Origin: Limnoperna fortunei | Taxonomy: Eukaryota > Mollusca > Bivalvia > Mytilida > Modiolidae | Assembly: GCA_944474755.1 (NCBI GenBank) | Contig: OX104123.1 | Span: 65,155,898 to 65,219,897, forward strand | DNA length: 64,000 nucleotides | Reading direction: 5' to 3' | Part shown: one piece after another, positions 55,654-64,000 of the stretch | Numbering within the stretch: position 1 is the first letter of the stretch | Layout of the letters: every line of letters begins with the position of its first letter | The notes under the pieces: model-generated | The model's database searches: none | What the model saw: the letters and a program-made list of their open reading frames with translations, nothing else | Told to the model about the DNA's origin: nothing | Translations under genes and position numbers: made by a program

Positions 55654-58600
55654 AAAAGATAAGATAAGATAAGATAAATTTTATTTAAAGTCGGGTTTAT
55701 AACAATGAACATAAGCTCTGTAGAGCTTTTATACCGACATACATGTAATAAATACATCACAAAGACATATAGCAACAGTAAAATATAGCACATAGTCATA
55801 AGTAAGACAGATACACAAATGCAGCATTTGGCATAAAACAATATGCAGTCTAACTACTACACTACACATACAAGACACATATATATCATGCAGTCATCAC
55901 ATAACATTTATAACATAAAAAGCAGATTGAAGCATATATCATGCAAAGCTACGCTTGCTAAAACAAAAATATATGACAAGCACTGGACAAGCTAAGAAGT
56001 TAAAAATTGAAACAATAAAAAAAAACTGCTACACATGCTAAAAGAAAAATATATGAGAAGCACTGGACAAGCTAAGTAGTTAAAATTTAATAAAACAAAA
56101 GCTGCTACACATGCTAAAAGAAAAATATATAAGAAGCACTGGACAAGCTATGAAGCTAATTTGAAATAAAACAAGAACCGATGAAATGAGGAAGGATAGT
56201 ACCGGTTATTCAGTCCCTAAGATCTACAAACCATACATGAACAAGATGGGCCTGTCCATGTATTAATTAGGGTCCTAAACTGGTTTAAGTCTGTCTGATC
56301 TCTAAGATTATTGGGGAGACTGTTCCAGATCTTAGGGGCTGAATACCTGAAAGATTTAAGACCATACCTGGTGGAATTAACTCTGGGTATATCAGCTGTG
56401 TTCTTATGCCTGAAGTTATATGAATTATTTTTCATTACTATAAGATCTTTCAAGAAAAGAGGACTTGTATCATTCAAAATTTTAAAGGATTCAATTGCTA
56501 TTGTTCTAAGGCGTCTAATTTTTAAAGATGGAAGTTTTGATCTAACAAGTAATTCTTCATAGCTAGAGTTTTTGTCCTCGTAAATAAACCTCAGTGCTCT
56601 CTCTTGTACCTTTTCAATTTTTTTGGTATTGACCTCTGAACAGAAATGCCATGTTAATGGACAATAATTAAAGTTGGCCATTATGAATGAATAATATATT
56701 GTCATTTTACATAGTCTACTGAGATGATGGCCTATACGTTTCAGTACATTGAGTTGTCTTGCTGCTTTTCTACATATGTTGGTGACATGGCTATTAAAAT
56801 CTAACATAAAATCAATAGTAACACCTAAAAGTTTTACTTCATTCTCACAATTAATAACAGTATTACCAAGATTAAAATCAAGATTTAATTCATTTGTCTT
56901 TTTACCCAAGGCTATGGCCTGAAATTTATCAGGATTGGCTTTCATCTTGTTCATATGAAACCACTTTATTAGACATTTACTATCAGTTTCTAAAATATTC
57001 TTTAATATATTAACATCATCATGGGCATATGATAAAGTATTATCGTCTGCATAGTTATAAAGATTAGAGTTTTCCACAAATTCAAAAATATCATTTACAA
57101 AAATATTAAAAATAATAGGTCCTAGTATGGAGCCTTGAGGAACACCTTTAAAAATGTTTTGGAAAGAACTTACATGTTTTCCAACTTTTACACATTGCTT
57201 TCTGTTACTAATATAACTAGTGATAAGTTCTAGTGCATTTTTACTAACACCATAGTGTTTAAGTTTAAGTAGCAACAAGTCATGGGGGAGACAGTCAAAA
57301 GCTTTTGACAGGTCCATCAAGATAGCTCCCACATACTTGTTACTATCAAGGGCTGCCTTCCAGTCCTCGACAATTCGTATGAGTGTTGACTGGCAGCCAA
57401 AGCCTGCACGGAAAGCTGCTAAATAGGGGTTGAAAATATTATCAAAATATTCAGAAAGTTGATTGTGAATTGCTCGCTCGAAGAATTTAGAGATTGTTGG
57501 GAGGACACTTACTGGGCGATAATTTCCTTTATCGAGCAAGCTGTTCTTCTTATGGATGGGGCAGACTTTGGCTGTTTTCAACTCATCTGGAAAAACAGAA
57601 GCAGATATAGACATATTAATTAACTTAGTAATAGGTTTAACAATGATTGGTGATGAGCATTTTAATAACATAGGAGAGATGTTATCAACTCCTGTTGCTT
57701 TCTTGACACTTATACATTTAATCTGTTTGGTAACAAACTCCTCGTTTACATGACTAAAGTGTAGACTTTCAATATTCTTACAATTCATGATGTTGTCAAT
57801 ATGGACAATACTTGGGTGTTTTTCATCAATAATTACACCTGGATCACCAATATCTTTTGCAACGTTAACAAAAAAATTATTAAAAATATCACAAATATCT
57901 TGTTGGTCTGTAATTATGTGATCATTTTCAGATAAAATAGTATCTTTTGATGTGTTATTACCCTTGTTTGTTAGGAAGGGCTTAATGGTAGGCCAGAAGT
58001 CTTTTGATTTTGGCCCTCCTAGACATCTCTCAGTAAAATATTGATTTATTGACTTTCTTTTACATTTTGTTACCAAGTTTCGCTGTTTTCTATACTCTTG
58101 CCAACATGAGGTTGTTCTGAATTTTTGATATTTATTGTGCAACATTTTCTTTTTGTATATTGCCTTTCTAAGAGAGGCATTCATATATGGTACTTGGTTT
58201 TGGCATATCCTTCTCTCCTTAAAAGGAGCATGCTTGTCTGCTATTTCTAGAAATTTACTGCTAAAATTATTATAAGCTTGATTTACATCACCACATTCTA
58301 TACAACTATCAAAATCAACTTGCTCTAGATCATGTAAAAAATTTTCATTGTTAAAATGCTTAAAACTTCTACAGTACTTTTTTGGTGGTTCATATTTTGC
58401 CGAAAAGCAATTTACTTGTATTGCTACACAGTTGTGAAAGTCACTTATACCTGTACAAAAGTTTAAAGTTTTAGTCACAAGACTTGGACAACTAGTCAGA
58501 ACTACGTCTATTAAGCTTGGTTTAGCATTGTTCATAAAACATGTTGGGTTTTTAATGTGGTTTGTTAAGTCAAATACATCACAAATATCTCCTAGGGTGT

Positions 58601-59722
58601 TGTCGTTAACATTTTTTGACATATCACAATTAAGATCACCAAGAAAGAAACAGTTCTCATACTTAGCTATCATCTGTTCACAGGTCTTCGTGAAGTCTGT
58701 CTTGAAGGAATCGTTGGTCACTGATGGGGGCTTGTATAGACCTGAAAAACAAAATCTTTTACCATCAGCTCTTGTTTCAAGAGTTATAGATTCAATTGAG
58801 TTGAAGCTAATGTCTGCCTTTCTATCACCTGCTATGTTTGACTTCATATAAACCATGATACCTCCCCCATTTCTATCCCTGTCTGCTCTCCATAGATTAT
58901 AATTATCTACACTGAACTGGGAGTCAGGAAAAGATTCGTCTAATTTGGTCTCAGCAATAAAGAATATGTCGATGGCATTTTTCTGAAGGAATTCTTTAAT
59001 TGTTCCAAATTTGTTCCTTACACTATTAATATTCAAGTAAGCACATATCATTTTGTATGGATCTTTCTTCTTTACTTCGAAGATTTCCTCGAAAGGATCT
59101 CCGGATGTTGATGAAGAGTTGGTACTATTTGGTACAGATACGGAGAGGTCGTTGTCAGACTCCGCATCTCTGTGGTACGATGTAGTTTCGACGAAGTACG
59201 AATCGCTAAAATTTGGTAGGCGATCGTTACAGTTTGTACAGTAAAAGTGATCATCACAGTTTGAAAGATATATATATTGTTTTTGTGATAGTTGAGTGCA
59301 TTTCAGGTGTGTCCATAAGTCGCAGAAATCGCACTGTATTGCTTTTTGGTTACTTTTAACTGGCTTTGAACAGCAAGAACATGGATGTTTTATCGGACCA
59401 GGGTTCGGGTGTATATCTCCGCTAAGCGAGATTGCTAGGATAATAGCGTAGTTGCTTGTATTATATATTTTTCTCTCGACGAGCACTGTTTTTGTTTTTC
59501 GGCCATTTTGGTCATAAGAGTTCACACTTGGTGTTAAACTTTTTAACATCAGATCGCATCTCTTCAATGTTTCTAAGTCAAAACATGCATAAAATCCCAA
59601 ATCTGAGGCTCTGATGGTTTTATGGTTAAGATGTTGATTATTTCTTGGGCTGATTCGTATGAAAAAGGTCAAAAATAGTAGAGCCCAGAGAACACCTCCT
59701 TGTCCGACCGCCATCATTGTTC
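55654..59722 (-). mobile_element. Non-LTR retrotransposon (LINE) with 6-bp TSD, inserted in the 52-bp array
   Basis: The target duplication TGACAT is at 55648-55653 and 59723-59728 and fits the uninterrupted array sequence ACAATGACATGTGTCC. On the minus strand it runs from GAACAATGATGGCG (only 5 bases of 5' leader) through one ORF (59717-56217) to a 3' UTR that holds three ~65-70-bp repeats (55980-56180, ACACATGCTAAAAGAAAAAT) and AATAAAATT, ending in (TATCT)n. A PHD-like finger, an APE-type endonuclease and a single ORF fit the Jockey/CR1 group. The very short leader may mean slight 5' truncation. Confidence 0.93.
56217..59717 (-). CDS. LINE polyprotein: PHD-like finger, endonuclease, reverse transcriptase (1166 aa, intact)
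   Basis: Retrotransposon protein for target-primed reverse transcription. Residues 1-20 are hydrophobic (GGVLWALLFLTFFI). GDIHPNPGP at 100-108 is a 2A-like motif with His in place of the usual Glu. A PHD-type Cys/His finger spans 112-163 (CSCCSKP, CDFCDLWTHLKC, CTNC). The APE-type endonuclease spans about 222-435: LNINSVRNK, FFIAETKLDE, GGGIMVYM, GDLNCD and SDFHN. The reverse transcriptase lies at about 700-970: GNYRPVSVLP, AILMDLSKAFDCLPHDLL, GVPQGSILGPIIF and the catalytic box YADD (889-892). A late CxCxxC ends the protein. There are no stops or frameshifts, unlike the other two LINEs in the window, so this is a recent copy. No RNase H was seen. Confidence 0.95.
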   Translation of the reverse strand: MMAVGQGGVLWALLFLTFFIRISPRNNQHLNHKTIRASDLGFYACFDLETLKRCDLMLKSLTPSVNSYDQNGRKTKTVLVERKIYNTSNYAIILAISLSGDIHPNPGPIKHPCSCCSKPVKSNQKAIQCDFCDLWTHLKCTQLSQKQYIYLSNCDDHFYCTNCNDRLPNFSDSYFVETTSYHRDAESDNDLSVSVPNSTNSSSTSGDPFEEIFEVKKKDPYKMICAYLNINSVRNKFGTIKEFLQKNAIDIFFIAETKLDESFPDSQFSVDNYNLWRADRDRNGGGIMVYMKSNIAGDRKADISFNSIESITLETRADGKRFCFSGLYKPPSVTNDSFKTDFTKTCEQMIAKYENCFFLGDLNCDMSKNVNDNTLGDICDVFDLTNHIKNPTCFMNNAKPSLIDVVLTSCPSLVTKTLNFCTGISDFHNCVAIQVNCFSAKYEPPKKYCRSFKHFNNENFLHDLEQVDFDSCIECGDVNQAYNNFSSKFLEIADKHAPFKERRICQNQVPYMNASLRKAIYKKKMLHNKYQKFRTTSCWQEYRKQRNLVTKCKRKSINQYFTERCLGGPKSKDFWPTIKPFLTNKGNNTSKDTILSENDHIITDQQDICDIFNNFFVNVAKDIGDPGVIIDEKHPSIVHIDNIMNCKNIESLHFSHVNEEFVTKQIKCISVKKATGVDNISPMLLKCSSPIIVKPITKLINMSISASVFPDELKTAKVCPIHKKNSLLDKGNYRPVSVLPTISKFFERAIHNQLSEYFDNIFNPYLAAFRAGFGCQSTLIRIVEDWKAALDSNKYVGAILMDLSKAFDCLPHDLLLLKLKHYGVSKNALELITSYISNRKQCVKVGKHVSSFQNIFKGVPQGSILGPIIFNIFVNDIFEFVENSNLYNYADDNTLSYAHDDVNILKNILETDSKCLIKWFHMNKMKANPDKFQAIALGKKTNELNLDFNLGNTVINCENEVKLLGVTIDFMLDFNSHVTNICRKAARQLNVLKRIGHHLSRLCKMTIYYSFIMANFNYCPLTWHFCSEVNTKKIEKVQERALRFIYEDKNSSYEELLVRSKLPSLKIRRLRTIAIESFKILNDTSPLFLKDLIVMKNNSYNFRHKNTADIPRVNSTRYGLKSFRYSAPKIWNSLPNNLRDQTDLNQFRTLINTWTGPSCSCMVCRS

Positions 59723-59828
59723 TGACATGTGTCCCAACCTTATACTGTTGTATAGTAGAGCCCAGAGAACACCTCCTTGTCCGACCGCCATCATTGTTCT
59801 GACATGTGTCCCAACCTTATACTGTTGG
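59675..59828. repeat. 77-bp tandem duplication across the LINE/array junction
   Basis: 59675-59751 and 59752-59828 repeat ATAGTAGAGCCCAGAGAACA through the LINE start codon and 29 bases of the 52-bp array. The second copy therefore carries a detached LINE 5' end. Confidence 0.9.
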
Positions 59829-59875
59829 CTTGGAAAAGTCACATAAAACAATGACATGTGTCCCAACCTTAACAA
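59723..59875. repeat. Remainder of the 52-bp minisatellite
   Basis: GACATGTGTCCCAACCTTAT and GGCTTGGAAAAGTCACATAA units resume after the LINE, with the 77-bp duplication inside, and end at CCCAACCTTAACAAAAG. Confidence 0.9.
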
Positions 59876-62513
59876 AAGATTGGAATATATCCTTCAACTA
59901 TTCCTTATGTTTTAAGGTCTTTTTATATTTATGGGTGTATGTAATACCAACTAAATGTTTGACAAAAGCCAAAACCTTCTAAATTCTAGTTCAAATATGT
60001 TTTTTCTTGTAATTACATCCTGGTATCAGAAGATAAGATTGTAACCAATTTCGCGACAAATGTCATAAAAGTAAACAACGCTGGAGAAAGTCATAACGGA
60101 ACTACATGTATTTTTTGTGTATGTAACACGGCTTGACATAAAAAGCGCGGTAAATATTATTCGATCAGTTATATTTTTCAGTTCCATTGAAATACAAAAG
60201 TAGGCATAAATTTATTGCACCAATATGTTAGTAAATTTATTTACAATGACTCCAATCATCGGTCGCTATTAGTGTAGCCCTGGAAGTCAATTGTAGTATG
60301 TAACTCACTTGTGACAATACAATATTATGTACTTCAAAAATTATAAAATATAATATAAAATTTTTGAAAAATATTCTGATTAAAAGACAAAAAACTTACA
60401 TTTCATGGAAAGTCTAACATTTTAACAGCAATATTTAATGGTAGAATGCCTTAATTACATAAAACAATGTTGTGGAGATGAACTGAAATATGCAAATGTA
60501 AACTATGAAACGATCTTGTCCACTACGTTTCGTAGTTTACCATTTTGTAGTGGACATGTTTGCAGAAAAGGGCGGGAATTGTTGCCACTAACACTACTTG
60601 AGCAACTTTCTTGTTTTTTGTTGTATGAGGGCAAATCACAAAATATTTTTTCTTTCCTTTTTCATTGACATTTCTGTCATGCTACAATTTTGTTTTAAGG
60701 ATGAAGTATTAGTAGATTGACACTTCCTTGGAAACATGGGTTGCAATTACATGTTTATATTGGCAACAAAAGTACAATTGTTTCGTAGTGAACAAAAGTT
60801 TGGGGACAACTACAAAATGCAATTTTACATAAAAAATTGAACACAAAAAGATCTATTTTTTGCTATAATGTATCTCGAGTATCTTGTTATGACCAGAAAT
60901 GATCTATCATTTACACTTGAATTTAAAAACCAGTCAAATTTTAAGTGTACGTTATCTATTCTTAATATGGGGACATGTAAAATATGCCAATTTCAACCAT
61001 TCCAATTCAATACTTTTGTTGTGAAATCTTGCAATCAATAAACTAGAAATGACTCACATATTTAGGCAGACATTCACAGAATCTTTGCAGGACACGATTT
61101 CCCACATTTATTGAAAACTCGTGTTAAATCTTCCGTTTATAAGCTTTAGAAAAATTTATAAAAAAAAAAGGTTTGTTTAAGGCACGTGTTTAGTTGCATA
61201 TGGCAGGGATGTGGGAAGATAACTCAGATAGTATTATTATGCATGTCCGGCATTAGATAACCTCCATTGTTACGCAATAGGCCGTTGCAAATATACTTTA
61301 TGTTAGTTTGAGTGTTTGTTTGGTATTAAAAGCAACTCAGCATTTTTTCAGCTATGTCGTAGCGTTCACTTTTTATTGTGGGAGGAAGCCAGGTTAAACC
61401 GTTAAACCTTGGTAAGAACAATCATTGACAATAAAGTTCCGAAACGAGCAAATTCTGCACGTATACTTAATGTATTTGGATTACAGTTCTGATGTAAAGT
61501 GCGCAGTGGGGCTGTTTGTCTCTTATAGTGTCTTTGTTTAAAAGTATATTTATACTGTGCTGCAGGTCACGAATACAACAGTGAGGATGCATTAGTTAAT
61601 AGTACAAAACCGATTCACTCCTAAAATTCTAATTCAAATAATCCATTTTCGGCTGTTTGCATTTTCTAAATAGATTTGTTTATATTTGGCTCAATATGGT
61701 ATTAAATAAATATGTGTAGGAACGTACCCTTGTAGTACCAGACCATACCCTGTGGATATCAATATTTTTCTCTGTTAGACTGAAAAAATTTAATTATTAT
61801 TAGTGTCGACGTCCCTTTGTCTAAAACGGACGACTTTATAAAAGAAAATTGATTACATTATTGAATTGAGATAAAGTTATTTATAGAACAAAGGACTATA
61901 TAAGGTCTATAATGCTCTCTCGTGTTCTTTCCTGGCTCGTATTTTGTTGCTTTGATATATTAGCCATATATTTATTTGGCAGAGAGATCGAAGCAGGGGT
62001 TTTCAACGAGAACCACGACCTGCGTAGGAACACTGACAATCCTACTTATTAAGGGTGAATTCAAAAAAACATTACTTCATTTCTCGAACTCATAACCACG
62101 TGATGGACACACAGGTGATCAATAACTAATAACTGCAAACAATAGATTTCTTTAAAACATGAACTCGCACCAATTATCATATTTGAGTAGAGTCCTTGGT
62201 ATTAGTGAAAAACCAGATGACAAGACATGCAAATAAAATATCTGATACAGTACACAGTATTCAATCCATATCGCGCATCTTAAACGCGCATGCACCTTTC
62301 ACTATCGATAAATTTACGTTTGGAGTCTCTATGACAGTTTCGTTTAAAGTGAAAATAAATGTGCCAAAAATATGAACACTGCATTATGGTAAATGAGAAA
62401 TGATTGCAAGCATTTATTAATGGAATCTTTCAGCTGTAGTCAGAAATGCGAATAGCTTAGAAAAACTAAATAATACCACTGCCTACTGAACTTTGTTTTT
62501 GTTTTTGTTTCAG
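59876..62513. other. Non-genic stretch with small repeats
   Basis: 60498-60540 holds a hairpin (GTAAACTATGAAACG and CGTTTCGTAGTTTAC), overlapped by GTCCACTA...TAGTGGAC. 61310-61395 is an inverted common SINE tail (TTTTTCAGCTATGTCGTAGC, TTTTTATTGTGGGAGGAAGC). The 76-codon frame at 60438-60668 spans the hairpin and is not convincing. Confidence 0.45.
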
Positions 62514-62521
62514 ATCCTAAA

Positions 62522-62638
62522 ATGCATAACTACACGTCATCAGGGAAAATTTCCGTTAATTCTGGAAACGTACTATCCATTTTAACAATATTTCTATGTA
62601 CTCTTATTGATGACAGCCATGCCGAAATTTTTTTCAAG
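62522..62638 (+). CDS. Possible first coding exon of a secreted or membrane protein
   Basis: A pyrimidine-rich acceptor (TTTGTTTTTGTTTCAG, exon from 62514) is followed 8 bases later by ATG and 39 codons to a donor AAG|GTGAAA at 62638, phase 0. The peptide has a hydrophobic core, VLSILTIFLCTLI, followed by DDSHAE, which reads like a signal peptide with cleavage after SHA. A 5' UTR exon would lie upstream and the rest of the gene downstream. I found no convincing next exon before the window ends. Function unknown; chance remains possible. Confidence 0.35.
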
Positions 62639-62701
62639 GTGAAATACAGAAATGACAGGAAACATATTCAAAAAACAAATACTTTGAATGTTTTATTTAT
62701 A

Positions 62702-64000
62702 TAGCAGGGTATAGCTAATCGCCAAATCATAGTCGTCGTGTTAAATTACTTATAATGTCGACAATCGTTGTCTAAACTTCACTTTTACTGTTTTAACAAC
62801 TTTCAATACAACTGGTAAACAACGATGGAAAAAGAGAAATTAAAACAATTAAATGTGAAATAATAAATAAATTAGCGAAAATACTTTACATCGAAACATT
62901 TTTGTTCCAAGGGCCACCCTAAATAACCCCATTTATGATTTCGGATTTGTACGTGTTTAGGAACTGTACTTGTCTTTATCGCGAAAAATCATAAACATGG
63001 CTTTTCTTTTGGGCGTAACATAAAAACTTTCAATTAACAAAATTCTTATCAAAATGTTGATCGGAACCATTAACTTAATTCTATTTTCACGATTTCAAAA
63101 ATTAACAGATACAAAATATTGATGTAGATTTAGATATACCTACAAACTAATTAAACAAAGTAATTATTTATTTTAAAACAAGTTTATTTGCTCTTAACGT
63201 GAACGTAAATATATCTTATCTGACAGTAGACATTCAAATCAAGAAAAAAATGTACGAACTGACGTTATTTTAAAAGTACAAGATAGTATAAAATAAGAAC
63301 AGCGAATGTCGTTAGGAACGAAAACTAGTTTTTTTTCGCTATTAATATACGCATTTGTTTTTGTAATTTATTATTTTGGTTTATCTGTGCTAGTCTTTAT
63401 ATACGTGTGAAAATAATTTCCAGAAACTCGTTCTCTTTCAATAAAGATTAAACAATAGAAATATTTTACATTATTTTATATGAGTCGATTTTATCAACGT
63501 ATTTGGTCAAGTATATATTACCTACTTCCCCGTCCGTGGAACCGAAGTGCACCCATGTTTAAAAACATTAATATGACCTAAACTTTGTTGTACGCTCGTC
63601 TGTATACAATTTATATGACCTAAAGTGTGCAGAGTTGCCGACCAATATCTTCGAGCTTTCATCTTCATTTCAGCATGCAAGTATTCGTCGTGTATATATG
63701 TACATAGTAAACTGGCAATCATGGATTATCGGGGAAATCTCTAGGGCTTGGGAACCCCGCATCCTACATCTACAAATAATATCCAAGTTTATGATCTCTT
63801 TTCTTTGCATTTTACCATCAGCTCTTCACGCTTAGCTTTTTTCCTGTTCATCGTTCTTCTCCTATACCGTACAAGTATGATCTTCTTGGTGTCAGTAAAA
63901 TACTTCGTTTCAAAAACCGGATGATGAATCCTGCGTTTTTGCCTTCTCCTGCTTTACATTTCTCTATATGTCGAGCATATATCTGCTACTTTTTTAACGC
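62702..64000. other. Window end, nothing firmly recognised
   Basis: AT-rich. A frame at 63653-63835 follows an acceptor-like TTTCATCTTCATTTCAG but has no protein-like features. AATATGACCTAAA and TATATGACCTAAA words near 63570-63620 form a small local repeat. Confidence 0.35.

Noticed and set aside
56311..58851. Plus-strand ORFs of 65-107 codons
   Set aside because: They are antisense shadows of the intact LINE ORF.

Overview
This window looks like nuclear DNA of a mollusc, most likely a bivalve. It is AT-rich, its genes are split by introns with GT..AG splice sites, and it is crowded with tRNA-derived SINEs whose shared tail contains ACTGGACGCCATGATATAGC. It also holds LINEs, palindromic MITE-like elements and long minisatellites. 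No bacterial-type operon, CRISPR array or phage is present. The assignment to bivalves is inferred from repeat style and gene structure; no species can be named.

Layout. 1-4.4 kb: repeats only. 4.4-10.2 kb (+): six exons of a dicarbonyl/L-xylulose reductase (SDR) gene; its first, very short coding exon was not found. 12.65-14.07 kb (-): a two-exon gene for a putative 180-residue secreted protein, with a TATA box. 16-20 kb: GC-rich tandem repeat and several SINEs, two with exact target-site duplications. 20.1-39.2 kb (-): a pentameric ligand-gated ion channel (pLGIC) gene of the type without a Cys-loop, reassembled from six phase-0 exons, with a TATA box, a short upstream ORF and two further candidate 3' exons. 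Its 10.4-kb second intron carries the most unusual structure of the window: a 6.38-kb foldback element (28862-35241) with terminal inverted repeats and a 6-bp target duplication. Inside it are two oppositely oriented copies of a related element, one of which has its own 6-bp target duplication, all embedded in arrays of a 22-bp unit built from two perfect palindromes. 36.2-37.6 kb and 45.2-46.6 kb: two decayed LINEs. 39.8-44.6 kb: palindromes, SINEs and small tandem repeats. 47.7-52.7 kb: a 5-kb minisatellite of 30/33-bp units that creates long spurious ORFs. 54.49-54.69 kb: assembly gap (200 N). 54.7-59.9 kb: a 52-bp minisatellite interrupted by a LINE with an intact 1166-codon ORF (PHD-like finger, endonuclease, reverse transcriptase) and a 2A-like motif. 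62.5 kb (+): a possible first coding exon of a secreted or membrane protein that continues beyond the window.

The three host genes show no sign of acting in one pathway: one is a cytosolic carbonyl reductase, one a membrane channel and one a secreted protein. The rest of the window is mobile and tandemly repeated DNA, and the nested foldback complex is the best candidate for something undescribed.
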